Below are positions 23,902 through 32,260 of a DNA stretch of 53,778 nt, piece after piece. The stretch is taken from assembly GCA_023405815.1 (NCBI GenBank), contig JAEXXM010000022.1:1-53778 (forward strand), in the 5' to 3' direction. The position numbers and the translations under genes are program-made. This stretch comes from Pseudomonadota bacterium. GTDB taxonomy: Bacteria; Pseudomonadota; Alphaproteobacteria; Rhizobiales; Hyphomicrobiaceae. The notes below the pieces were generated by a model. That model saw only the letters and a program-made list of their open reading frames with translations, was not told the origin of the DNA and did not search any database. The number at the start of each line of letters is the position of its first letter. The first letter of the stretch is position 1.

Positions 23902-25026
23902 ATGATGAGACTTCGGCGCAGGCTCGCTTACGCACTCCCGGGTGCGGTTCTCGCCATGATTTTCGGCACCGCTGCAATGGCCGGCACTGCCGCGACTGAA
24001 GCCGTGCGCCCGGATGTTGTTCTCAACGGCCACACCGCCGATCTCGCCAGCGCGGCATTCAGTCCCGACGGGACCAAGGTCGTCACCGCCTCGAGCGACC
24101 ACACGGCGCGCATTTGGGATGCGAAAACGGGTGCCCAGCTCACCAGTCTCGAAGGTCATTCCGAGGCCGTCAGGAGCGCCGCCTTCAGCCCCGATGGCAC
24201 AAGGGTCGTCACCGCCTCTCGCGATGGCAGTGCCCGCATTTGGAACGCCGACTCAGGCACGCTGCTGCAGACCCTGGCCGGCCACGCCGGCATGCTGGAG
24301 TACGCCGCATGGAGTCCGGATGGCATGCGCATCGTCACGGCATCGCGCGACAAGCGGGCTACCGTATGGGACGCCGCGACGGGCAAGGTCGTCGCCGAGC
24401 TGCTCGGCCACGCGAGCCCCGTCATGCGCGCGTCCTTTAGTCCCGACGGCAGCCGCGTGGTCACCGCCTCGACCGACAAGACGGCTCGCATCTGGGACGC
24501 TGCAACTGGCGCCCTAGTTACGACATTGCTGGGCCACCAGCGCATGGTGCTCGGAGCAGCATTCGATCCCAAGGGCGAGCGCGTCGCGACCGCGGGCAGC
24601 GACGAGACCGGCACCGTCTGGGATGCCAAGACGGGCGCACGTCTCGCGACGCTCATCGGCCACGAGCGCGGCGTCCTGCATATCGCGTTCAGCCCCGACG
24701 GCAGCCGCATCCTGACGACGTCCAGCGACCGCACGGCGCGCATCTGGGATGCGAGCAACGGAACCCTGCTGTTCACTCTCGGCGGTCACGGGCGACCCGT
24801 CATGAATGGCGCCTTCAGCCCCGACGGTCGCCTCGCAGCCACCGCCTCGCACGACAAGAACGCCCGCATCTGGGACGTGACGACGGGCAAGCTGCTCGCG
24901 ACTCTGCCGACCGACGGCAGCGAGGTGCAGACCGTCGAATTCAGCCCCGACGGCAAGCGCATCGTCACCGCGTCATTCGACGGCGTCGCCCGCATCTGGG
25001 ATATCTCGGCCTACCACCCGCACTGA
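23902..25026 (+). CDS. Exported WD40 repeat protein (eight 42-residue repeats)
   Basis: A 374-residue protein with an N-terminal signal sequence (about 1-27). From residue 41 to the end it consists of eight WD40 repeats, seven of exactly 42 residues and a last one of 40. Each has GH near the start (absent in the last), FSPDG in the middle and ARIWD near the end. This should form one closed eight-bladed propeller, or a seven-bladed one with an extra blade. WD40 propellers are protein-interaction platforms; partners are unknown. The very uniform repeats point to recent internal duplication. It lies divergent from proB, with both starts about 180 bases apart. Confidence 0.88.
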   Translation: MMRLRRRLAYALPGAVLAMIFGTAAMAGTAATEAVRPDVVLNGHTADLASAAFSPDGTKVVTASSDHTARIWDAKTGAQLTSLEGHSEAVRSAAFSPDGTRVVTASRDGSARIWNADSGTLLQTLAGHAGMLEYAAWSPDGMRIVTASRDKRATVWDAATGKVVAELLGHASPVMRASFSPDGSRVVTASTDKTARIWDAATGALVTTLLGHQRMVLGAAFDPKGERVATAGSDETGTVWDAKTGARLATLIGHERGVLHIAFSPDGSRILTTSSDRTARIWDASNGTLLFTLGGHGRPVMNGAFSPDGRLAATASHDKNARIWDVTTGKLLATLPTDGSEVQTVEFSPDGKRIVTASFDGVARIWDISAYHPH

Positions 25027-25053
25027 AGCCGCCGGGCAGCAGACAGCGCCACG

Positions 25054-25614
25054 CTAATCACCCGCACGGCGCACTTCCAGCGCCAGCAGCGTCAGGCTGA
25101 TGCCCTGCAGTAGCAGCGCCGCGCCGACGATGGTGCCGAGGGTCCAGCCGGCCGACGAGGGAAGGTCGAACAGGATCAGCAAGCCGGCGACGATCGAGAT
25201 CACCGCCGAAAGGACGAGCCAGCGGCGGCTGCTTACGTCGCCGACGCCTCCGCCGACCATCAGCGAGGTGATGCCCTGCGCCACCAGCGTCGCGGCAACG
25301 ACCATCGTCAGCGACACCAGCCCGAGCGTGGGATAGATGAAGATCAGGATACCGCCGACGATGAAGATCGCGCCGCCGAGGATCTGCCAGCTCGCGTGGC
25401 TCCAGTCGGCCGTCTTGATGCCGTGCATGAGCTGGATCACGCCGGCGGCCACCATCGCCGCCGCGATCCAGATCTCGGTCGTCAGCGACGCGGTGACGAC
25501 ACCCATCGGCGTCGTCAGGATGAGGAAGCCGAACAGCATGAGCACGATGCCGAGGGCGAGCAGCCAGCCCCAGCTCTGATGCAGCTTCGAGCGCAGTCCT
25601 TTGGTCTCGGTCAT
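25054..25614 (-). CDS. HdeD-family (DUF308) membrane protein
   Basis: A 186-residue integral membrane protein with six predicted membrane helices. The helices are grouped in pairs by short loops (for example WLLALGIVLMLFGFLI, IWIAAAMVAAGVIQLM and LVLSAVISIVAGLLILF). This is the pattern of the HdeD/DUF308 family, which in E. coli is linked to acid resistance. No catalytic residues are expected. I chose the ATG at 25614. It is convergent with the WD40 gene and lies downstream of the FAD oxidoreductase on the same strand. Confidence 0.85.
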   Translation of the reverse strand: MTETKGLRSKLHQSWGWLLALGIVLMLFGFLILTTPMGVVTASLTTEIWIAAAMVAAGVIQLMHGIKTADWSHASWQILGGAIFIVGGILIFIYPTLGLVSLTMVVAATLVAQGITSLMVGGGVGDVSSRRWLVLSAVISIVAGLLILFDLPSSAGWTLGTIVGAALLLQGISLTLLALEVRRAGD

Positions 25615-25666
25615 CGGCAGCCCCACGGCGGTACTTCTCGTGCCGCCGGAGTAGCACGCCATCTGC

Positions 25667-27232
25667 CTATTTTTTGCTAACCGGCAGAGCTGCGAGCACC
25701 TGCTTGGCGGCGGCGCCCCCACCGAGAATGGCGCCCGTGTAGCCGCCGCAACCTGCAAAGGACGATGCGAGAAACAGGCGTTCGATCGGCGTTCGCGGGG
25801 ACCGGCCAGGGCCGCTCCAGATCGCGTTGGAGGGCGGCAGCGGCGCGAACCCGTAGACCGCGCCACCCGGCGTTCCGAGATAGCTGTTGATCGTGGCCGG
25901 GGTGCTGAACACCGACGCCACGACACTGTCTGCAAATCCAGGGTACGTGCGGTCGAGGGCTGCAATGAGCGCTGCTCGCCACAGCGCACGCTTCGCCTCG
26001 TAGGCGCCGTTGTCGAGGCCCTCCCAGTTCGCGAGCCGGTCGACGCCGACGACTGAAACGGGATAGGGCGGTCCGCCAAGTCCGCTGTCGACCGCCGCGT
26101 AGTTGACGACCGCGAGCGGCGGCATCGCTTCGCCTGGCGCCTCCGCCAGGATCGCCGCAGCGCGTCTATAGTCGCCGAGGGACTTCATCCATTCCGGCAG
26201 CAGCATAGTGGCATAGGAGCTGAGCCCGAGCCGCTGCGGTGGCTCCGACAGACCGATCGTCGCCGAGAACAGCGAGATGGATAGTGCCTGCGCAGCGTAT
26301 GGTGCGCTGAAGCGCTTGCGTGCCTCCGCCGGAAGCATGTCTGCCATGACCGATGGCGCAGCGTTGCCGACGACCACCCTCGCACGCACCTCGACGCCCT
26401 CGCCGCCGTCCTTCGGTTCGTGCACGACGCCGGCCGGCAGCCCGTCCGCCCCCATGAGAATCTTGCTCACGCGCCGGCGCAGCAGCAGCTCGCCGCCCGC
26501 GGTCCTGAAGGCTTTCGCCAGCGCGTTGCTCAGGCGCTGGGAGCCACCTTGGATGTAGCGGCCGCCCGAGCCGATGTAGCCGCCCTGACCTACGGCGAAC
26601 TGGATCCACCACAGCGCGTCCGGGTCGTCGTGCCAGTAGAGGAGGTTCGCTGCCAGCGCGCATTTGGCGCCCTCGTTGTCGCCGAACGCTTTCTGCAGCC
26701 GCTCTGAGATCGACCGGCGCCAGCCGCCAACCGCTGGCCCGAGTTTCAGCAGCGCCGACAGCGCCGCTAGCGGATCGTCGAGCGCGGCACGCCCCCGGCT
26801 CAGTGTGCCGAGCCCGGCAGAGATCTGTTCCATCTCGGAGAGGATGTCGGCGATGCCGGGCCTGAGCGCCGGAAAACGGTCGACGAGAGCCGCACGTGCA
26901 TCGGCGAAGCCGTCGGGCAGCGTGAATGGAACACCGAGCGGCCCCCCGCGCACCTCGTAGACAGAACCCGTCGGCACCCAGACGACCTTGTCGAGGACGC
27001 CGATGTCCTTCAGCACGGCATGCTTCGGATCGGCCGGATCCTCCGGTCCTGACGTCTCGTGCAACGACGCCTCGATCACGAGATCGCCGGCCTTGTATGT
27101 CGATGCGGCGCCGCCGACCGAGTAGTTGCGCTCGATGAGCAGCGTCTTGCACCCCGCCTGCGCCAATTGCGCCGCTGCCGTCAGGCCTCCGAGGCCGGCG
27201 CCGATGATGATGACGTCGTATTGGCTGTTCAT
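25667..27232 (-). CDS. FAD-dependent oxidoreductase, phytoene desaturase/CrtI-like
   Basis: A 521-residue flavoprotein. The dinucleotide-binding motif VIIIGAGLGGLTAA begins at residue 7, followed by an ERN acid at the end of the second strand and VGGAAST. A mid-region GGRYIQGGSQRLSNALAKAF and the C-terminal FAD-binding GCGGYTGAILGG complete the amine-oxidase/CrtI-like architecture. Relatives include carotenoid desaturases/isomerases and retinol saturase-like enzymes. No other carotenoid genes are nearby, so the substrate cannot be assigned. The ATG at 27232 gives the usual short N-terminus before the Rossmann motif. Confidence 0.83.
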   Translation of the reverse strand: MNSQYDVIIIGAGLGGLTAAAQLAQAGCKTLLIERNYSVGGAASTYKAGDLVIEASLHETSGPEDPADPKHAVLKDIGVLDKVVWVPTGSVYEVRGGPLGVPFTLPDGFADARAALVDRFPALRPGIADILSEMEQISAGLGTLSRGRAALDDPLAALSALLKLGPAVGGWRRSISERLQKAFGDNEGAKCALAANLLYWHDDPDALWWIQFAVGQGGYIGSGGRYIQGGSQRLSNALAKAFRTAGGELLLRRRVSKILMGADGLPAGVVHEPKDGGEGVEVRARVVVGNAAPSVMADMLPAEARKRFSAPYAAQALSISLFSATIGLSEPPQRLGLSSYATMLLPEWMKSLGDYRRAAAILAEAPGEAMPPLAVVNYAAVDSGLGGPPYPVSVVGVDRLANWEGLDNGAYEAKRALWRAALIAALDRTYPGFADSVVASVFSTPATINSYLGTPGGAVYGFAPLPPSNAIWSGPGRSPRTPIERLFLASSFAGCGGYTGAILGGGAAAKQVLAALPVSKK

Positions 27233-27325
27233 GCTTAATCGGCGCCCGATCCCCAACCGCGCCGCCAAACTAGTCGGTGGATCGATTGCCGTCGCGCAAT
27301 TTGCTTCGTCGCCCGGCGCCCTGTT

Positions 27326-29533
27326 TCAACTTGCCACGGCTGTGCCGGCGCGGTGCGCGGCGATGAACGCGGCCACATCCGTAGCCCGCAACGGACGCGA
27401 GAAGAGGTAGCCCTGCAGCTGGTGGCAACCCGACGCCTGCAGCCACCGCCTCTGCTCCTCGGTCTCGACCCCCTCCGCGGTGATCGTCAGATCGAGGTCC
27501 TGCCCGAGCTTGATGATCGAGGCCAGTACCACCGAGCTCCCCATCGGATCGCCGGCGCCGTCGATGAAGCTGCGATCGATCTTCAGCTTGTCGAAGCCGA
27601 AGCGACGCAGGTACTGCAGGCTTGAATAGCCGGTGCCGAAATCGTCCAGAGCGATGCGAACGCCGAGCGCCTGCAGGCCGCGCATCTGCTCATTGGCACG
27701 CTTCTCGTCGGCCAGCAGCACACTTTCCGTGATTTCGATCTCGAGCCGCTCGGGCGGAAATTGGCTCCTTTTCAGCGCATCGCGCACCACCTCCACGACG
27801 TCGCCATGATGGATCTGTGACGCCGATACGTTCACGGCAACGGTAATGCCGGGCCATGCTTTGCTGTCCTCCACGGCGCGACGTAGCACCAGCTCGCCGA
27901 TGTTCTGGATGAGGCCCGTTTCCTCGGCGAGAGGAATGAAGACCGCCGGCGAGATGACGCCCAAATCCGGTTCCGTCCACCGCGCCAGGGCCTCCAAGCC
28001 GACAACGCGCGTCCCGCTCGGGTCCATCAGCGGCTGATAGACGACGTCGATCGATCCGTCCGCAACCGAGGCACGCAACGCCGCCTCCAGCATCAATCGG
28101 TACGTGACCTCAGCATCCATCTCGGGGGCGAAGCCGATGGCCTCCTCCTCCGCATCCTCTTTGGCTTTGCGCATGGCGAGCTCCGCACGCCGCATAAGCT
28201 CGTCGCCCGTGTCGCCGTCGCGCGGGCCGATGGCATAGCCGACCGAGGCTGTGATGAAGACACGCGTTCCATTGTCGAGATCGAACGGTTCCGCGAGCGC
28301 AACGATCACATCGTTCGCCAATTCCGCGTCGCCGGCCCCGTCGAGGCCCGGCACGAGCATCACGAAGCTGTCACCATCTGGCCGGGTGATGACGCCGTGC
28401 TCGGGTGTCATTGCTTCCAGGCGCCGCGCCGAAGCTTTGAGCACCGCATCACCGACGACATTGCCGAACGCGTCATTGATCGCTTTGAAGTGGTCGATGT
28501 CGATCGACAGCACGGCCAGCGGGGCGCCTGTCTGCTTGGCGCGGCTCAGGAGCTGCCGGAAGACGTCGCGCAAGCCGACGCGATTGGGAAGTCCCGTCAG
28601 GGTATCGGTCCGAGCCGCGCGCGTCGCTTGCGCTTCGCTCTCGACGAGCCGTTTGACCTGCCGGCTTCCCCACTCGACCAGCAGGTAGGTGAGCGCTGCG
28701 ATTGGGAGGAGGGCCAGGAGCAGGCCGGGTGCTATACGGCTCAGGAACTCCATTCCCGGGCGATTTTGCTGCCAGGTAAGCGCCGCCACGGGCAGGCCGC
28801 TGGACGATCGCACGACCTCGGCATCATACCCGACCGGTGCTTTGCCCTTCGTCCAGTGTAGATCCTGAAAGCCGAAGTCCGCGCCGATCTTGCGAACATC
28901 ATACCGGTCGAGGTCGTTTGTCGTGACGAGAAGTGGCGGCTTGTCCGTGGCGGAGCGCGTCGACCCGTAATCTGGAACGATCGTCGAGACGATCACCGAC
29001 GCCGGCCGGCCATCGATCGAGAGCACGTCGACGACGGAGCGATGTCGGACCGTGGTCCCATCCTGCAGGGCGATAGGTGTCTCGACCATTTGCCCTTCGG
29101 GAAGCACTGGACGCGATGCCCGGGCCGCACTTATCAGCTCCTCCACGCCGTGAGGCAGCGCCGCCTCCGCCGAGCCGGGCTGGCCCCCAACAGAACCGTA
29201 TATGAGCTTGCCGTCACCGGAGAGAACGTAGACGCGGCCGTATCCGAGGACTTGGTTCAGATACCTGCCCAGATATTTGTCCATCCACGCCATGTCGTTG
29301 GCGAGCACGGCATCGTACGCATCGTCCCAAACCGTCATGAGCCGAAGCTCGCGTTCATGCACGAGGCCATCTTGATGGATGGCCTGCAAGATGGCGCTGC
29401 GCTGACTGTCGAGCGCAATCCTGTCGACCTCTCGCGCGCCGATGGCCATCGACGCAATCACGACAACGAGCGCCGCGGCCACGAGGACCACGATTGGAAG
29501 CGTCAGGAACGACGTGTTGCGTCGCTGCAGCAA
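27326..29533 (-). CDS. CHASE4-GGDEF(degenerate)-EAL membrane protein
   Basis: A 735-residue protein with a TM helix at about 12-32, a periplasmic CHASE4-like sensor (about 40-250, including MTVWDDAYDAVL) and a second TM near 270-290. A GGDEF-type domain and an EAL domain follow. The GGDEF signature is replaced by DGDSF (about residue 385) and no I-site is visible, so this domain cannot be a normal cyclase. The EAL domain keeps EALARW (about 512), NVSA, EITES, DDFGTGYSS, KIDRSF and TAEGVET, so a phosphodiesterase is likely. The altered GGDEF may act as a GTP sensor, as known for similar composite proteins. Confidence 0.88.
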   Translation of the reverse strand: MLQRRNTSFLTLPIVVLVAAALVVVIASMAIGAREVDRIALDSQRSAILQAIHQDGLVHERELRLMTVWDDAYDAVLANDMAWMDKYLGRYLNQVLGYGRVYVLSGDGKLIYGSVGGQPGSAEAALPHGVEELISAARASRPVLPEGQMVETPIALQDGTTVRHRSVVDVLSIDGRPASVIVSTIVPDYGSTRSATDKPPLLVTTNDLDRYDVRKIGADFGFQDLHWTKGKAPVGYDAEVVRSSSGLPVAALTWQQNRPGMEFLSRIAPGLLLALLPIAALTYLLVEWGSRQVKRLVESEAQATRAARTDTLTGLPNRVGLRDVFRQLLSRAKQTGAPLAVLSIDIDHFKAINDAFGNVVGDAVLKASARRLEAMTPEHGVITRPDGDSFVMLVPGLDGAGDAELANDVIVALAEPFDLDNGTRVFITASVGYAIGPRDGDTGDELMRRAELAMRKAKEDAEEEAIGFAPEMDAEVTYRLMLEAALRASVADGSIDVVYQPLMDPSGTRVVGLEALARWTEPDLGVISPAVFIPLAEETGLIQNIGELVLRRAVEDSKAWPGITVAVNVSASQIHHGDVVEVVRDALKRSQFPPERLEIEITESVLLADEKRANEQMRGLQALGVRIALDDFGTGYSSLQYLRRFGFDKLKIDRSFIDGAGDPMGSSVVLASIIKLGQDLDLTITAEGVETEEQRRWLQASGCHQLQGYLFSRPLRATDVAAFIAAHRAGTAVAS

Positions 29534-29715
29534 GCCGAATTACCCGCCAAGGCGTCGATGAATCGGGGGATTCTAATCGCCGAGTGTTCGCGCAAGGCGC
29601 TGAACGAGCAGTAATTTCCTGCTAAATTTTACGTTTGAAGTGACCCGCTTGTTAACAAGCCGGCGATCTCGCCCCCAAACGGGACAGGCCCGGCCAATTT
29701 CGCGGTCCCCTGCGA

Positions 29716-30756
29716 CTAAGGGCGCCAAGGAGCTTTCGGGGACTGCGCCACGGCACCTTCTTCTTTCGGCGTTCGGGCGATCTCCCGCACGAGCGCGAAG
29801 AGTGCTTCGCGAACACCCTCTCCGGAGACGGCCGAAAGCATGAGTGGCTTCTTCCGCGCAGCCTTCTTCAGCGCTTCCGCGCGTTCCTTGCGCGTGGTTT
29901 CATCCAAGGCGTCGCACTTCGACAGCGCGACGATTTCCTTCTTCTTGTCGAGGCCGGCCCCGTAGGCCTTCAGCTCCCTGCGCACGGTGCGATACGCCTC
30001 TGCGACGTCCACTTCCGTGGCATCGACGAGATGCAGCAGAACTTTGGTGCGCTCGACGTGGCCGAGGAAGCGCGTCCCGATGCCTGCGCCCTCGCTCGCA
30101 CCTTCGATGAGACCGGGGATGTCGGCCAGCACGAAGTCGGTGTCGCCGGCGCGAACGACGCCGAGGTTGGGGTGCAATGTCGTGAACGGATAGGCGGCGA
30201 TCTTCGGCTTCGCCGCGCTCACCGCTGCAAGGAACGTCGACTTTCCGGCGTTTGGCATGCCGACGATGCCGGCATCTGCGATCAGCTTCAGCCGCAGCCA
30301 GATCGTCAGCTCCTCGGCCGGTTGCCCGGGATTGACGCGCCGCGGCGCCTGGTTCGTCGAGCTCTTGAAATGCGCATTGCCGAAACCGCCGTTGCCGCCG
30401 CGCGCCAGCAGAGCACGCTGCCCCGGCTTTTCGAGGTCGGCGAGCAGCGTCTCCTGATCCTCGGCGAAGATCTGCGTCCCTGGTGGCACCTTGATGATGC
30501 AGTCCTCGCCGTTGGCCCCCGCGCGGTTTCTGCCCGCGCCGTTGCCGCCGCGCTTGGCTTTGAAGTGCTGCTGATAGCGATAGTCGATGAGCGTGTTGAG
30601 ATTGTCCACGCACTCGGCCCACACGTCGCCGCCCTTGCCGCCGTCGCCGCCGTCCGGGCCGCCGAACTCGATGAACTTCTCGCGCCGGAAGCTTAAGCTG
30701 CCGTCGCCCCCGGCACCGGAGGCAATGTATATCTTCGCCTGATCGAGAAACTTCAT
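29716..30756 (-). CDS. obgE: Ribosome-associated GTPase ObgE/CgtA
   Basis: A 346-residue essential GTPase involved in 50S subunit maturation and stress response. The Gly-rich Obg fold (1-158; many GG and GxGG turns such as GGPDGGDGGKGG) precedes the G domain with P-loop GMPNAGKS (166-173), DIPGLIEGA and SKCD. The ATG at 30756 was chosen because it overlaps the stop of the upstream GNAT gene by four bases (ATGA) and begins with the typical MKFLDQ. The C-terminal extension after the G domain is short. Confidence 0.96.
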   Translation of the reverse strand: MKFLDQAKIYIASGAGGDGSLSFRREKFIEFGGPDGGDGGKGGDVWAECVDNLNTLIDYRYQQHFKAKRGGNGAGRNRAGANGEDCIIKVPPGTQIFAEDQETLLADLEKPGQRALLARGGNGGFGNAHFKSSTNQAPRRVNPGQPAEELTIWLRLKLIADAGIVGMPNAGKSTFLAAVSAAKPKIAAYPFTTLHPNLGVVRAGDTDFVLADIPGLIEGASEGAGIGTRFLGHVERTKVLLHLVDATEVDVAEAYRTVRRELKAYGAGLDKKKEIVALSKCDALDETTRKERAEALKKAARKKPLMLSAVSGEGVREALFALVREIARTPKEEGAVAQSPKAPWRP

Positions 30757-31277
30757 CTCTTCCCGCTCCGCCACAGGCGCCCGAGCAAGGGGCGCCCGCG
30801 CGCATACCTTACCGTCGGAACCTCACTCTTGCGCGCCTCACACCACTGCGCGCTGTTTCCCACACGACGGAAGCCGAGCTTCCTGATGACGCGCGCCGAC
30901 GCCGGGTTGTCGATGAAGTGCCCAGCCGTCAGCCGCTTGAAGCCGGCCTCGCCGAAGCAATGCTCGACCAGCGCGGATGCTGCCTCGGTCGCATAGCCGT
31001 TGCCCCACCATGGCTTGCCGATCCAATAGCCGATCTCGGCTTGGCTGGCGTCCCGCTCGATATAGCCGACGGCACCGATCAACTCGCCGTCGCGCTCGAT
31101 CGCACGGACGAACTCGTCGCCGCCAATCGAGCCGATCCACTGATCCGCGTCGACAAGCGAATAGGGGTGCGGAATCCGCGCCGTCATGCGCGCGATGTCC
31201 CAGTCGCCGGCAAGCGCCGCAATGCGGCTCGCATCGCGCGTATCGATCAAACGGTATGTCAGTCGTGGCGAGCGCAT
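30753..31277 (-). CDS. GNAT family N-acetyltransferase (RimJ/RimL-like)
   Basis: A 174-residue acetyltransferase of the type that modifies protein N-termini or small amines. It has LTYRLIDTRDASRIAALAGD at the start, EIGYWIGKPWWGNGYATEA (the acetyl-CoA-binding V/I motif, Q/RxxGxG/A-like as WWGNGYA) and SARVIRKLGFRRVG near the end. The position between rpmA and obgE with ATGA coupling to obgE is common in Hyphomicrobiales. The substrate is not known. Confidence 0.9.
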   Translation of the reverse strand: MRSPRLTYRLIDTRDASRIAALAGDWDIARMTARIPHPYSLVDADQWIGSIGGDEFVRAIERDGELIGAVGYIERDASQAEIGYWIGKPWWGNGYATEAASALVEHCFGEAGFKRLTAGHFIDNPASARVIRKLGFRRVGNSAQWCEARKSEVPTVRYARGRPLLGRLWRSGKR

Positions 31278-31330
31278 ATGCCCCGCGACCTGGTTGCTTG
31301 CTGCAATTTCAGATTGCCGTATGCCATGAA

Positions 31331-31358
31331 AAAGGGGGATGTCGCGACATCCCCCTTT
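31331..31358 (-). terminator. Intrinsic terminator of the rplU-rpmA operon
   Basis: A perfect 28-base palindrome with AAAGGGGGATGTC as its left arm, 26 bases past the rpmA stop. Read on the minus strand, the stem ends in CCCCC followed by TTTTT, the classical intrinsic terminator form. It separates rplU-rpmA from GNAT-obgE, although some read-through is likely. Confidence 0.85.
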
Positions 31359-31384
31359 CAAATCCTGAAGCTGGGCGATGCCGC

Positions 31385-31657
31385 TTATTCGGCTGCCGCC
31401 GTCTCGGCTTCGCGCACCGACACGTAGACCCGGCCGTTGCCCTTGGTCTTGAACTCGACCGCACCCTCGACGACGGCGAAGATGGTGTGGTCGGTGCCCA
31501 TGCCGACGCCCGTACCCGGATGCCACTGCGTGCCGCGCTGGCGGACGAGGATGTTGCCGGGGATGACGTGCTCACCACCGAAGCGCTTCACGCCGAGGCG
31601 CTTTGAGTGTGAGTCGCGGCCGTTCTTGGTCGAGCCGCCTGCTTTCTTTTGTGCCAT
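31385..31657 (-). CDS. rpmA: 50S ribosomal protein L27
   Basis: A 90-residue L27 with the invariant N-terminus AQKKAGGSTKNGRDS and the block GNILVRQRGTQWHPG. L27 reaches the peptidyl transferase centre with its N-terminus. It starts with MAQKKAGG directly, so no removable N-terminal extension as in Firmicutes is present. It is 33 bases after rplU on the same strand. Confidence 0.98.
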   Translation of the reverse strand: MAQKKAGGSTKNGRDSHSKRLGVKRFGGEHVIPGNILVRQRGTQWHPGTGVGMGTDHTIFAVVEGAVEFKTKGNGRVYVSVREAETAAAE

Positions 31658-31690
31658 TGGTCAGTACCTCAGTTTGTGCCGGGCAGCCGC

Positions 31691-32002
31691 TTAGGCGCCA
31701 ACGATGCTCTTGATGCGGACCTTGACGAGGTCCTGACGGTGACCGCGCTTGCGGCGCGAATTCTTGCGGCGGCGCTTCTTGAAGGCGATGACCTTCGGGC
31801 CGCGGGTGGCCTCGACGAACTCGGCGACGACCTTGGCGCCGGAGATGAAGGGGCTACCGATCTTGGGGTTATCGCCGCCGATCATAAGGACCTCGGCGAA
31901 TTCGACCTTGGAGCCGGCTTCACCGGCGACTTTCTCGATGGTGATGACGTCGTCGGCAGCAACACGGTACTGCTTGCCGCCCGTCTTGATGACAGCGTAC
32001 AT
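31691..32002 (-). CDS. rplU: 50S ribosomal protein L21
   Basis: A 103-residue L21 (MYAVIKTGGKQYRV...) ending in the conserved basic KKRRRKNSRRKRGHRQ stretch and a short KVRIKSIVGA tail. It binds domain I of 23S rRNA together with L20. It is the first gene of the rplU-rpmA operon, with a long leader and a well-formed promoter upstream. Confidence 0.98.
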   Translation of the reverse strand: MYAVIKTGGKQYRVAADDVITIEKVAGEAGSKVEFAEVLMIGGDNPKIGSPFISGAKVVAEFVEATRGPKVIAFKKRRRKNSRRKRGHRQDLVKVRIKSIVGA

Positions 32003-32108
32003 GGCTATTCCTTCAATCTTTTCCGCGCCCTATGGCGCCGCAGACGAGCTGCGGACTTTATGAGATCGCCTCGAGCTAACGGGCGAACAGGCCTCGGGCA
32101 GCGCATTG

Positions 32109-32131
32109 CGCGCCCCGGTTGAGGGGGCGCG
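32109..32131 (-). promoter_or_regulatory. GC-rich hairpin in the rplU leader
   Basis: An 8-base-pair perfect stem (CGCGCCCC / GGGGCGCG) with a 7-base loop, just downstream of the predicted rplU transcription start and about 107 bases before the rplU ATG. It may protect the mRNA 5' end or take part in leader control. No known L21-leader motif was recognised. Confidence 0.35.
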
Positions 32132-32141
32132 GGAAGGTCGG

Positions 32142-32170
32142 TTTATCGTCGAACCCCCTGAAATTGTCAA
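32142..32170 (-). promoter_or_regulatory. Predicted sigma-70-type promoter for rplU-rpmA
   Basis: On the minus strand a perfect -35 box TTGACA (32170-32165) is separated by exactly 17 bases from GATAAA (32147-32142), a four-of-six match to the -10 consensus. Transcription would begin near 32134, giving a leader of about 130 bases before the rplU start. Confidence 0.7.
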
Positions 32171-32260
32171 TTGGGGCAGGAAACTTCCGTCGCCACCCGC
32201 CACCTGGCGCATCCCTATATAAGAAGGCGAGCCTAGCTCGCGGTTCGCGTGGAAGAATCG

